The notes under the pieces: generated by a model | What the model was told of the DNA's origin: nothing | The model's database searches: none | The model's input: only the letters and a program-made list of their open reading frames with translations | Made by a program: the position numbers and the translations under genes | Part shown: piece after piece, positions 11,619-22,185 of the stretch | Layout: every line of letters starts with the position of its first letter | How positions within the stretch are numbered: position 1 is the stretch's first letter | From: Sporothrix humicola | Taxonomy: Eukaryota; Ascomycota; Sordariomycetes; Ophiostomatales; Ophiostomataceae | Reading direction: 5' to 3' | NCBI GenBank assembly: GCA_021396245.1 | Contig: WNYE01000005.1 | Location: 124,001 to 188,000 of the forward strand | DNA: 64,000 bases

Positions 11619-11962
11619 GAGCCTTGCGCCTTCTTTCGGTTGACGACTAACGGCCTTTGTTCTGGCGTTTGGTTTTAGTTTTTCTCGGTGTGGGCTGGCG
11701 CTCGGTTGCTGGTTGCGTCGCACTCGGGCAGGGCCTGCTGCGCTCTGTACTGGTGCCTCCCGAGTGCGCTCTGTACTTGTTCGGTTTTGGGTGACGACTG
11801 GGTTTGGCGACGGGAGTTTATTTGGCGTTCCTCTTTATAGTTTTCTTTATGTGTTCTGGGTTTCACTTTTTCTTTTATTTCTTTTTTTCCTGTCCTTTAG
11901 ACATAGCAAATGGATGATCTTTTGGGCAGACCGCTTCTTTATTTGACAATCGTGACCTTTTG
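11619..11962. other. Convergent 3' flanks
   Basis: 344 bases between the stop of the secreted-protein gene and the stop of the amidase gene on the other strand. T-rich in the second half, consistent with 3'UTR sequence. No gene or repeat is seen. Confidence 0.5.
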
Positions 11963-13768
11963 TTAACCACGTAAATGGGGTAGTCGCCGCTCTTCAGCCT
12001 GGTCGCGCGCCTTTGTCAACTTCTCAATAACAGCACACAACCGCACCGCCGATGCCTCGTCGTACTTGCGGGCCACAACCGACACGCCGTAGGGCACGTT
12101 GGGTCCCGACTCTACCAATCGACCAGTGTCATTGTACTTGACTTTAGTAGTGTCGCGGTATCCCAATGGAATTGTAATCTGAGGGTGGCCTTCACAGGCT
12201 GCAAAGTAGTCGACAGAGCTGGCATTGGTTGGCAGGAGTAAAACGTCCACAGGTTCGTGAGTGTTGAAGCCGTGGGGTCGCTCAGGTCCGCCCTTGATGC
12301 CATCCAGAGCGCCCTGAATACCTCCCGGGCCAGCAAAATAGGCCGCATTGGTCTTAGCGTACTCGAATGCCGGCGAGTCGCGTGTAATGTCTCGGGTCTG
12401 CTCAATCCGAGCGATGTTCCGGCGAGGCGGGTCAGAGTCTGTGGCAGGCTTCTCTCCCTTGTCTTCGACTTCATCCTCGTCATCTGATTTCGCTCCCTCC
12501 TTTTTGTCATCACCATCGTCGTTCTTCTCCTTTTCTTTCTCCTCGCCGTACTCTTCCTCTGGTGTTTCCTTGAGGAAGGTGCACAACGCCTCAAGTCCGT
12601 CAATGTTTTGCGGGTTAGACGTCAAAGTGGCAAGGTACGCTGGAAACGCGTCGTGGAACTCGCCTGCCATGTAGTTTGTCTTGTCCTCGAGAGATAGATT
12701 CTTGAATCGTAGAAGTCCAGGCAGAGAGCAGTCAATAATGACAACACCCTCGCGAGCTTGAAGTGGCGCCACAACCCGAGTCTCGAAGGCCTCGAGAATT
12801 TTCGAGCTGATGCCCTTGAGCGCGTCGCGGGGAATACCGATGCGCAGCGGTAGCGGGTTGTCGTCATCCACGGAGGTGAACTTGGTGTACAGCGGAGATT
12901 GCAGTCTTTTCTCCGGGATCTCGGCCGTCTTGGGATCATGCTCGTCGCGGCCCATCATCACGTCCAGCATTAGGGCCGCATCTTCCAATGTCCTTGCCAT
13001 CGGGCCAAGCGTATCCTGCTGTGGCGAGATGGGAATAGCGGCATCGCGCGAGACAAGGCCTGTTGTTGGTTTTAGGCCAACAACATTGTTTTGCGTCGCC
13101 GGACTAATGATGCTGCCGGACGTCTCGGTTCCGACGGCCAGTACACAAAACCCCATGTCTACCGCCACGCCCGACCCGCTGCTGCTCCCAAAGGGATCTT
13201 GTTTCTCGTGGTACGCACCGTACGTCTGCCCGCCGCGTGCACTCCACCCGCTGTCCGAGGGGCGCGACCGGAAATTGGCCCACTCCGAACAGTTGGTCGT
13301 GCCCAGTAGGACACACCCCGCCTCTCTCAGTCGGGTCACGGCCGAGTTCTCGCGTGCCGGCTTGGCTCCCAGAAGAGCCAGGGACCCAGCCGTTGCTTCA
13401 AGTGCCGGCTCGCTCGTTGCGACATTGTCCTTGACGAGCAACGGGACGCCGTGAAGGGGACGCATCTTCTTGGCGCGATCCTCGCTCGACTTGAGGCCTG
13501 CCAGCTCGGCGTCCAGCTCTTGGGCAATCTTGAGTGCATTGGGATTGATTTGGAGCACGGCATGCAGTTTGCCGTCAAACTTGGCAATGCGGTCTAGGTG
13601 TGCCTGAACGAGCTGCTCTGCTGTAAAGGTGCCAGTAGAGATGCCATCCAGAACCTGTCGCACCGTCAACGACTTGAGCGACGGAATGTTGGCAGGATCA
13701 GGGGAAGGGAAAGAGGAAGGGGACGTGAAAGATGGGACATATCCAGACTGTGAATCGGTGTTTACCAT
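11963..13768 (-). CDS. Amidase-signature (AS) family amidohydrolase
   Basis: Hydrolyses C-N bonds of amides; the exact substrate is unknown. The catalytic Lys lies in HGVPLLVKDN. The Gly/Ser-rich AS motif is present as DPFGSSSGSGVAVDMG, and the nucleophile segment is GTETSGSIISPATQNN, giving the Ser-cisSer-Lys triad. The C-terminal part carries GHPQITIPLGY, also typical. The ATG at 13768 gives 601 residues. The frame continues upstream to a TTG near 13870 but has no earlier ATG, so 13768 is preferred; an upstream short exon cannot be excluded. Unusual: a ~50-residue acidic/Lys-rich insertion (EEEYGEEKEKEKNDDGDD and following) sits in the C-terminal half, probably a surface loop. No signal peptide is seen, so it is likely cytosolic. 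It is convergent with the secreted-protein gene. Confidence 0.9.
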   Translation of the reverse strand: MVNTDSQSGYVPSFTSPSSFPSPDPANIPSLKSLTVRQVLDGISTGTFTAEQLVQAHLDRIAKFDGKLHAVLQINPNALKIAQELDAELAGLKSSEDRAKKMRPLHGVPLLVKDNVATSEPALEATAGSLALLGAKPARENSAVTRLREAGCVLLGTTNCSEWANFRSRPSDSGWSARGGQTYGAYHEKQDPFGSSSGSGVAVDMGFCVLAVGTETSGSIISPATQNNVVGLKPTTGLVSRDAAIPISPQQDTLGPMARTLEDAALMLDVMMGRDEHDPKTAEIPEKRLQSPLYTKFTSVDDDNPLPLRIGIPRDALKGISSKILEAFETRVVAPLQAREGVVIIDCSLPGLLRFKNLSLEDKTNYMAGEFHDAFPAYLATLTSNPQNIDGLEALCTFLKETPEEEYGEEKEKEKNDDGDDKKEGAKSDDEDEVEDKGEKPATDSDPPRRNIARIEQTRDITRDSPAFEYAKTNAAYFAGPGGIQGALDGIKGGPERPHGFNTHEPVDVLLLPTNASSVDYFAACEGHPQITIPLGYRDTTKVKYNDTGRLVESGPNVPYGVSVVARKYDEASAVRLCAVIEKLTKARDQAEERRLPHLRG

Positions 13769-15988
13769 CTCCGTAGACGGAATGGAAGCAGATGGAGGGA
13801 GAAAAAAAGTTATGTCGTCGTTGCTGCGGCTGGCCGTGGTCTCGTGTTTTGATGTTGTGCTGTCCGACAATCGAGATATCGTGCTATCTTTTCAGACTGA
13901 TGATATAATGTTGTCGTATCGCTTTTCCGTGATGTCCAGGCGGCCAGATACTTGTACGAGGTGCTCGCACGGCTTGAAGCACGTCTTGACGCCGTGCTCT
14001 AGAGAAACGTGAGTGCATAAACGGCCCAATGCAAGGCAAAAGCGGGGCTCTAATCGTCTCCAATCTGTTGGCGGATGGTGGGTTGGAGAAAAAAGAGGAG
14101 AGAAAAAGAGATGCCGTGTGAGTCGACGCCGTGCCCAGGGGGAGTCGAGGGTCAACCGCAGGTACGAGAATGGGCGGATGGTCCGCAGTGGCCCACCAAA
14201 ACCCGCTCCGATCGGGCCGTGGTCGTGCAGACAAGGACGGGAAGTTGATATGTTTGTGTATCACAAGAGGAGCAATAAGAGAGGCCGGAATGAAAATGAT
14301 AAAAAGAGTGAAAAGGATGAAAAGGGGCGAAAACACAGGCTCGTGGAGTTTATCCACAGAGGAAAGAGAGATGGGGGAGAAACGGTTGAAATCAGATCAG
14401 CAGAAGACCAAACAGGAAGGCGCAGATGCTATCGCCGGCGCGGGGTGGAAGGTGGAATTGAATAAAGGGAAGGTGCAATTGGCCACTTAAAGCCCACCAA
14501 AACGCTCCAGGTTCTGCCGCTTTTCGACACCACAGCAGGAGCGATCGGGACATGACGAAATCAGAGAACGTGAATCTGGTGAAAATTTCCTACGTCGTAC
14601 AATTACGGCAGGAATGCATGTTAGCAGAGATGGCGGCAGGCACGACGGACAATTTACGACGTACACAAAATGGCAGAGGGCACAGTGGCGCCACCACAGC
14701 AATTAATTACAGCGCTTCTACAGTGAGTGGGCCGCTATGCCGGTGTCCGTTGCCTTTTCAAAGGTAATCACCAACTTTCATGTGTCAACAATCGGGACGA
14801 ACACCCAGCAAACAAAGCGTTCGTGCAATTCAAACAGGTCATTTTATATCAATGGCCTGTCAAGAGCATGTGGGTAGCCTGCCGAGCGACGCCAGTTGCC
14901 TGGTCTGTTGGTTATCGACGGGGTTTGACTGGTTTTTGACTGGGTTTTGACTGCGCTTGCACGTTTTTCTTACAGCCCATTACACAAAGCCGGCCGAGAA
15001 ACGGACGCAATGCATCAACGTGAAGAATTTTCACGATATCGTTTATTTTTACGGGCTTCGATTTTCATTGTGTACTACATGAAGAGATTTTTATGAATGC
15101 TCAGCCGTTGTTAGATATTTTCTGTATTTTAGTGGTTGTTATATTGAATTTTTACAATGAGAAGAATAGGATCGGGAAACAATAATGAGGGTTGAGAGAG
15201 AAAAATGTCCGTGAACATCGTTATCATTAAGCTAGTCCTGACATTAAAATTAGATTTCTCAGTAATAAACCATATTGTTTTCCATCATAAAAATCTTTTG
15301 CCTGGATTTGGATCACACGTTTTCCCAACAGGCTCGGTTGTTCTTTCCTCACGGAAACCATATGACATGGCTATCATCGCACCTTCCCGTGTAGCCGTCC
15401 CTTCCATTCCAAGATATCTTAATCCGAACACGAGCCTTTTGTACACAGCATAACTGCAAAGGTGGAACTATGCAGAAAATGTGGCAGGCACCGGACATTG
15501 TTGCCGTTTTTGGATGCATCGTTTAGCAAGGTAAGAACTACTCTGGATGATGAGAAAAAAAAAGGGGTAAAGTAAACAGATATGAATAGCAAAACATACT
15601 GGTTCAACGGCAGATGTGAACCTCAATGATCAACGATAGCCGAACACAACATCATCCTGACGTTTGTGTTACAAAGCACTTTTTTTCTTCCTCGACGCTG
15701 GTGATACCACCCATTGATGATACCCGCAGTCGACAATATTACCTCGAAAGGTCAACGCTCGTCCTCCATAACCGTCGCCGTTGGCATGGAACTTTGTTTT
15801 CCTACTCATCTCTACAAGTATAAATTGAGCAACGTTTCCCATCGATATATCATCCCACTTTTGTTCATCCCCTAACCATTTCACTTCTGTCAGAGTCAGG
15901 CAGCACACTATTGTGGTACTGACATATTCTACACCCCATCCTCAACCTCTATCATATTTTTGATTTTGTCCCAGAGGGGCATTCAGCC
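13769..15988. other. Intergenic region between divergent amidase and QA-4 genes
   Basis: 2.2 kb shared 5' region. The left part is purine-rich on the plus strand (14.25-14.5 kb), that is, pyrimidine-rich for the minus-strand amidase promoter. The 15.0-15.35 kb part is AT-rich. No additional gene or known element is recognised. Confidence 0.5.
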
Positions 15989-17335
15989 ATGAGCAACATC
16001 ACATCTTCATCAGCCAAGATGACTTGTCGCTTGTCGATCAGCACCATGTCTCTTGGTCAGAGCTATGCTGGACACACTCTGGAAACTCGACTTGACCAAG
16101 CAGCAAAGCATGGCTATCAAGGCATCGAGCTATTTTACGATGACATGGAATATATTGCACAATCATTGCCTCTGATGCCTCCGTCGCTCACCTCTACAAC
16201 AGACTCTTCGACAATCCCCACCACGATCCTCATGGCGGCTCCCACAACAGCGCCAACAGACAGTCAATTGGTTCGTGCTGCAGCTCTGATCAGAGACATG
16301 TGCTCCAAGCGTCGCCTGTCCATCATCTGCCTTCAGCCATTCCGCCACTTCGAGGGCCTACTTAGCAAAGATGCTCGAGCTGAACGCCTAAAAGAGCTGA
16401 GGTTGTGGTGCCGTCTGGCCGCAATCTTGCGGACTGACCTGATTCTGATTCCATCCAATTTCTTGCCATGCACCCTGGTCACAAGTGATCTCAAGGTTAT
16501 TGTCGACGACTTAAGGGAGGCTGCCGCCATCAGTGCAGCCGCAAAGCCACCCGTCCGGCTGTGCTACGAGGCCCTGGCCTGGGGCACGCACGTTGACACT
16601 TGGCAGGCTAGCTGGGATGTCGTCCAACAAGTCGACCGACCTAATTTTGGTCTTTGCCTTGACACGTTCAACATTGCCGCACGAGTCTATGCCGACCCAA
16701 CCGTCGAAGGAGGTGTCGTACCGGATGGTGCACAGCTTTTGGAAAGATCCTTGCAAGAACTCTCCACGTCCGTTGATATCTACCGCGTCTTTCTCGTGCA
16801 GATTGCCGATGGTGCCCGGCTGGCGGCCCCACTTCAGCCGGGACATCCATTGTACGATGCCGATCTGCCGTCTCGCATGGCTTGGTCGCGGCAACATCGC
16901 CTGTTCTACGGGGAACAGGAAGATGCGGGCCGCAGTGGATATCTCCCTATCAACAAAGTCCTAACCGCCATCTTGGGAGACTTGGGCTACCGAGGGTGGT
17001 TGAGCTTTGAGCTCTTCAACCGGAGAGCGAGCGGGACGGATGTGAGTGTGCCGGCTGAGATGGCCAAGAGGGGCGCCGAGTCGTGGGCCAAGCTGGTGGC
17101 CGACTTTGGACCATTGATAACGCAGGGAACGGCCAACACAAAGGAGACAGAGACAGACCCCAAGAAGATCACACGGGCCAAGGCTCTGGTCAAGGAAGAC
17201 GCGAAAACGAAAGAAAAGGAGGTCGAGAGTGTGTCCACTCACAACGATAGCAAAAAACATGATAGGAGCCGACGTAAGCCATTGGTGAGGTGGCTCAACG
17301 TGTGTGGCTTGTCTCAGTCGAGCTACGAGGAGTGA
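15989..17335 (+). CDS. qa-4: 3-dehydroshikimate dehydratase (QA-4/QutC type)
   Basis: Converts 3-dehydroshikimate to protocatechuate in quinate/shikimate catabolism. It is a TIM-barrel of the xylose-isomerase-like sugar isomerase superfamily with a divalent metal. Family hallmarks along the chain: ISTMSLGQSYAGH near the N-terminus, KHGYQGIELFYDD, IICLQPFRHFEG, YEALAWGTHVDTW, RPNFGLCLDTFNIAARVYAD, VFLVQIADGARL and WLSFELFNRR. The Glu, Asp, Gln and Glu in YEA, CLDT, VQIAD and SFELF are in the places expected for metal ligands. 448 residues, against ~360 for Neurospora QA-4 as I recall it; the excess is a Lys/Glu-rich ~75-residue tail ending WLNVCGLSQSSYEE. The start ATG follows TCAGCC. No other qa-cluster gene is visible nearby, so it stands alone here. 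Confidence 0.9.
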   Translation: MSNITSSSAKMTCRLSISTMSLGQSYAGHTLETRLDQAAKHGYQGIELFYDDMEYIAQSLPLMPPSLTSTTDSSTIPTTILMAAPTTAPTDSQLVRAAALIRDMCSKRRLSIICLQPFRHFEGLLSKDARAERLKELRLWCRLAAILRTDLILIPSNFLPCTLVTSDLKVIVDDLREAAAISAAAKPPVRLCYEALAWGTHVDTWQASWDVVQQVDRPNFGLCLDTFNIAARVYADPTVEGGVVPDGAQLLERSLQELSTSVDIYRVFLVQIADGARLAAPLQPGHPLYDADLPSRMAWSRQHRLFYGEQEDAGRSGYLPINKVLTAILGDLGYRGWLSFELFNRRASGTDVSVPAEMAKRGAESWAKLVADFGPLITQGTANTKETETDPKKITRAKALVKEDAKTKEKEVESVSTHNDSKKHDRSRRKPLVRWLNVCGLSQSSYEE

Positions 17336-18207
17336 CGGGACTGGTAATTGGGCGTATGTTGAAAAAAAAAGAGACTGTTTGTTTACCCGGAGTTAATTGT
17401 TAGAAAACTCAAAATTGGTGATGTATCACGGAAGAGAAACAAAAATATATGCATAAATTCACGGGTTAGATATTTCGACCAAAAACCAAGAAGGCAGATA
17501 TTTCTGTACATTAATTTCAGCTCTCTAAAGGGTATTGTCCAACGTGCCAACCTTATTTATGCACGCCCAAAACGCTGCCACACCAAGCACGCAACCACCA
17601 CGTAGCCATGAAGGACATACACAATATCTACTCAACAAGGCCACCAAAGACCATGTGCCACATCACACGAAGCCCAACTTGAAGCTCTTGTCTGGTCTGC
17701 GAACCATCTAATTGGTATTTGACATGTCAACAGAGCGCATCGTTCCCCCCTTGTACGTAGTTATCGTTATCATTGGTAGGGAGGGCAGCCCTGCATTGCG
17801 TTTTTGCACATCTATGTGTCCTCGTGATGCCTCAAAGTGAAATATTGACCCTTGACACGGCCTTTCCTTGCCGTGGATTGTGGCAGAATTTGACCGTGTT
17901 CGGGTCCTGCTGTCGATTCCTATGGTTCTTCCCGTCTCTTTTCTAGTCTCTCTGTTTCTATAAGATCTCTTGGCTGCCTCCCCTTTTCATTGTGTTTCTT
18001 ATCACTTCCTTTTCGTACTTTCTCTTCTTTTATCTTAAGAACACCAGCACCCTCATATTAAAACCATACCGAAACTCATCGAAAGACTTCCACCAGCCAT
18101 ACTTGTATGTACAATCTCACCAGCGCATGCATAACATATTATTTTTACGTTTGTTCTGATTCTATGTCTGAAGATTGTCTATCTCGCTTCCGCATACGCA
18201 TCTGAAA
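17336..18207. other. Intergenic region and possible promoter of the small Cys-rich ORF
   Basis: T- and A-rich 3' flank to about 17.55 kb. From about 17.95 kb there is promoter-like sequence: TATAAGAT near 17959, then a CT-rich tract (about 17970-18040) ending in AAGAACACCAGCACC. This lies ~170-250 bp upstream of the ATG at 18208. Confidence 0.4.
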
Positions 18208-18360
18208 ATGGATCCCAAAGAAGAGGAAACTTGTTGTGCATCGTGTGGCGTTCCACATGATTGCGGCCATGATTGCGAAGGCAACGAAGTCAGTGGCAAC
18301 ACAGTGCAGGGCGTGGGAGGGAATGTGAACATTTGTATCTTTTGCAAGATCTTTAATTAA
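18208..18360 (+). CDS. Possible small Cys/His-rich protein, 50 residues
   Basis: The ATG at 18208 sits in good context (AAAATGG). The product would have seven Cys: C9, C10, C13, C19, C23, C43 and C46, with His17 and His21. CxxC pairs at 10-13 and 43-46 bracket a Gly/Asn/Val-rich middle, so it could bind a metal (zinc-ribbon or metallothionein-like), but I recognise no family. Support for a real gene: TATA-like and CT-rich sequence upstream, the start context, 14% cysteine, and AATAAA about 28 bases after the TAA. Against: very short, and no homologue known to me. It has no secretion signal. Confidence 0.35.
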   Translation: MDPKEEETCCASCGVPHDCGHDCEGNEVSGNTVQGVGGNVNICIFCKIFN

Positions 18361-20954
18361 GCGGAAACAGTCAAACAGTCACTCACAATAAAACTGGTTG
18401 CAACACATGTTGTTTCGTGGGTTAATGACGGTCATCTGTAGTATTATTGTGATGTCTCTTGTCCGGTTCTTTGCCCGACAAGGACTGGTCCTTCAAACCA
18501 ATATTGAAACTAACAGCGACAAGAATGCCATGAAATGCAAACATATATGCTACCGGAGTTACAGAAGAGCAGCTACCTGTATGTCGTACTGCACTTCTAC
18601 ACCATGATCAATCTAGCGAGAGAAGTTTGTAGACCGAAGAGGAGATCTTCGGCGACAAAAGTAGCCAAGGCTGGTCACTATGAGCTTGGTCGCGGAACTT
18701 CCGCCTCTACTTCCGCCTCACACCCACGCCATAGCTCTTGGCAATTGGTGGGTGCAGCATCTGTTATGGGGGCACATGGCAAGCTGATTATGCGGGATGC
18801 AGTCCAAGTCCAGGCCCAGGGAAAGGACCCTGTTTGGTGTACAACTGACACAAAGTTCGAAAGCCGCAAACTGCATGTGAAAGATCAATTAAGCAGGAGA
18901 TGGCGAAAACTGTGGACTGTAATTGTCCCAGTATTCTTTTCTTATCCAAAATGAAGAAAGGGACGGAGATGAGAGAAAGAATGCCGATCTGAAGGAACTG
19001 GTTCATACAACATTGACATGTAGACTATGCACGTAACGCAACGCTGCGGGCTGTCCAAATTGAGAAAACAATGGGACCGTAACGGGGCACTGGGAAGAGG
19101 AGAAATCATGGACACGGGACAGAAAGAAATAATGGGAATGGCGGGCAAAAGTAACGGATGAAGAAAAGACAGAAAGACAGAGCACATTTAACGTGGACAG
19201 ACCCAAGAAAAGCGGATTTGCGGAAGGATTTGTCGTGCATGTTGTTGCATTGGGGTAGAAAAAAGGGAATCGAAAAAGAGACGATAAAAAGGACGAGAGA
19301 ATAGACAAGAAAAAGCGGTGTCTAGATTACGCAAGTTGACCGAACACGTTCCTTTTTGTACATTTTTGTACGTTTTTGTGCCGTCTGTGTTTGCATTTAT
19401 TGTCTCGTTTTTCAGCTGCTCCTTCACATGCTCTGTCTGACGTAGCATCGTGGATTTTGTTTCTTGTCGTTTTGCGACCCTGCGTTTTTGCAATGCTACG
19501 GCTTTGCGTGCCCCCCCCCCCCTCCATGGATGGACAGGACTATTGAAAAAGCAAGACATAAGAAGACGAGATAAAATGCGCAGATGGACATCTGATGTTA
19601 GTTGAGGAGCGGAAACAAAAGTCGGTAAAATGTCACCCAAAATAGACAATGCCTTGATTGGGACCCCAAACTCTCCGCGAATATTCCGTCTGTATTCTCC
19701 GCCCGTCCAGTTCGGCCGACGCTGTCGATCATGGCGCCGATTGTCTGGAATCAAATCAGACCCCAGCCCTGGGCCAACACAAGGACGTCGAACAAATCAA
19801 AGACCTCTGAATCTGAATTTTTCAAAAAGCTTTTGCAAATAAAAAAAAGAATTATGAGTAAGAATAAAAGTATTGTTTACAACACTGGCAACACCTGCAG
19901 CTGAAGATACCTGTGCACGGATGCTTTTCTTTTTCCTTTTTTCTTTTCTTTTCCCACCCACGATGCCGTTCCCACCGTCCCTTCTCGGATTAGCGTTGGT
20001 AACGGTGGGAAGCAGGTGTGAGGGTGAGTTCCCACCACGGCTTCGGCCGGGAACAAACAATGCCTTGTCTGACAGTTTGGCTTTGTCTTTGTCTTTTTGT
20101 CACTCTGTTCCTGTCTGTACTTTACACAGTACTCTTGCCCAGACGTGGATCGTCAGCGTTACGGCGGAAACGCGGGCGGCTGGCGTGGTATTTCTAGTCT
20201 TTTCTCTCCTCTTTTGGCCATATCTCATCGGGGAACGGTGTTAACTGTTTTGTTAAGTGGAGGAGGACTTGGCCAAGCAGGAGGATGGGGACCGAGGACC
20301 GGAAACCAGAAACCGGAGCCCACACGATGGACGGTCGACAGACATGGGACCAAGGACAAGGGAACAGACCCAGAAAGAAAGGAGACCCAGGGAAAGGGCC
20401 GTGGGATGATGGCACCATGTGGAAAGGCGTGGGTTGATACCATATTTTCCCCATCTTCGCCGTCCTCCCCGGGTTTTTATTCTTGGGTTCCCGTCACTTC
20501 GAAGATTCTTGTTTCTTATGATTCTTTTAATTTTTATCATATCCTGCATCTCGACTTTATTTTGTTGAATTTCATTGTTTCCATTGTTTCCATTGCTTCC
20601 GTTGTCAACATTGTGAGCCGGCCTTTTCCAATCCGCGAAATCCCCGTGTTCCCCAGAATACATTGCCACCATCTCACAGGCCATCTCACGATCTGCTAAA
20701 CTAGGGCTTCCCTCTTGTATTTTAGACAGTTCCTAGACAGTTCCGTTTCCTCATTCAACTTCCCCGATCCAGTCAAGATCGACCGTACAGCTCCAACGGA
20801 ACGAATTCCGACCCCGTGTTAGTGAAGCCCCAACTGCTTCGCAAGGCAGGACGACGTCGACGAACACGAGGAGGCCAGATTAACTGCCGAGACTCGATAA
20901 CGTATTCCAAAAGAGAAGCTTGCCAACCGACCAAGATGGCGACTGCTATAAAAC
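18361..20954. other. Intergenic region, nothing recognised
   Basis: 2.6 kb without a convincing gene. It holds a run of 12 C at 19511-19522, and TTTTTGTAC/TTTTTGTGCC words at about 19348-19382 similar to those upstream of the MFS gene. A GTACGT donor-like site at 20955 and a pyrimidine tract ending TTCCAG at 21085 could mark a 5'UTR intron of the methyltransferase gene; the branch point is weak. Confidence 0.4.
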
Positions 20955-21094
20955 GTACGTTGGCCGTATACAACAGGAGGAAATGAAGACAGACAACGCG
21001 GCCTCCTTCTCATATTGACAGTTTAGAACCCCCCGTTACGCTGCCTTCAGCACACGCACGACCGTCTCTCCCGTCTCCCTTCCAGTCGGCCATT

Positions 21095-22003
21095 ATGTCG
21101 CTGTATCCGCTCAACCACAGCGAGCTCTCCTCGGAGATTGAGCGCCTCGAGTGGAACCACCACAACGTCTATTTGCCCGTCACTGGTGGTACCGCCATTG
21201 CGCCCGAGGTCGACGCCTACCTCCAGAGCCTGATCAAAACGAGAGCTTCTGATCCTGCCTTTGAGGGCAAGCCCCCAGTGTCTGTGGCCGACGTCGGCAC
21301 GGGCACGGGCATCTGGCTCGTCGACCTGTCGAGCTCGCTGCCGCCCACTGCTCGTCTGGACGGCTACGACTTCAACACGTCCAAGTTCCGGCCCGTCGAC
21401 GCGCGCCCGCCCAATGTGCAGCTCCTCGAGTCCAATGCTGCCGAGCCGTTCCCTGCCGAGCTCCAGGGGCAGTACGACCTCGTCCATGTTCGGTTGCTGG
21501 TTCTCGGCCTCAAACCGTCCGACTGGCAGCCCATTGCCGCCAACCTGCGGTCTCTCCTGCGGCCTGGCGGCTACTTGGTGTGGGAAGAGATCGACGTGTA
21601 CCATTTTGCCGGCTTTCCCGCCGACTCGGAGCTTGCCGACACGATGAACCAGATGCTGCGGTTCCACAAATCTCGGGGACAGCAAGACGGCGATGTGTCG
21701 TATCCCATCGGGCTGGACAATTTGTTGACCACCCAGGGATTTGAGGGCGCCCGCCAGGAAGTGTTTAAAATGTCGGATTTCTGGGAGCACCCGACGCTGC
21801 GCGAGACAACCATGACGTCGCTATACACGATTATCTCGTCGTACCTGCAGGGCATGGTGCACACCGGCGGCTTTGAGGATGTGCAGACAAAGGAGGACGC
21901 AGTGCGTAAGTCGTCCGCCACCAAGGTGGCGCTGCTCGACGAGAAGACGGCCAAGGGCGATTTCTGGTACTGGCGGACGACGGCGCGGAAGCCGGAGGTG
22001 TAG
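21095..22003 (+). CDS. Class I SAM-dependent methyltransferase (fungal UMTA/LaeA-like group)
   Basis: 302 residues in one exon. The Rossmann fold is readable. VADVGTGTGIWLVDLSS (motif I, AdoMet-binding glycine loop) is followed by LDGYDFNTSKFRP (acidic motif II region), YDLVHVRLLVLGL (motif III/post-II) and LLRPGGYLVWEEID (motif after beta-5). The opening is YPLNHSELSSEIERLEWNHH, as in fungal methyltransferases related to LaeA and UMTA. Such enzymes methylate small molecules or proteins, and the substrate cannot be told from sequence. No secondary-metabolite core gene is adjacent. The start ATG at 21095 follows a possible splice acceptor in the leader. It is convergent with JIP5, with only 182 bases between stops. 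Confidence 0.88.
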   Translation: MSLYPLNHSELSSEIERLEWNHHNVYLPVTGGTAIAPEVDAYLQSLIKTRASDPAFEGKPPVSVADVGTGTGIWLVDLSSSLPPTARLDGYDFNTSKFRPVDARPPNVQLLESNAAEPFPAELQGQYDLVHVRLLVLGLKPSDWQPIAANLRSLLRPGGYLVWEEIDVYHFAGFPADSELADTMNQMLRFHKSRGQQDGDVSYPIGLDNLLTTQGFEGARQEVFKMSDFWEHPTLRETTMTSLYTIISSYLQGMVHTGGFEDVQTKEDAVRKSSATKVALLDEKTAKGDFWYWRTTARKPEV

Positions 22004-22185
22004 GTCTGAGAAGAGGGAAAAGAAACGTCATGGGTATCGTCGATATTGAGTGGAGTCTAGAGTATCTCCTGATATATATATGCATAGACCTTGTATACAG
22101 TGCTTTTGTTGCTTTCCTTGTTTTCCATGTCCCAAACTCCGTATTGTGTAACTGTTTTCGTTATACAACCCCATCCTCCTAGCTC

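Noticed and set aside
10440..11723. 427-codon open frame antisense to the secreted Ala-rich protein
   Set aside because: Gly/Val/Arg-rich shadow of an Ala-rich gene; the plus strand has signal peptide, TATA box and family resemblance.
13769..13870. 34 extra N-terminal codons for the amidase from a TTG
   Set aside because: No ATG in this extension; fungal nuclear genes rarely start with TTG, and the ATG at 13768 precedes the conserved domain by a normal distance.
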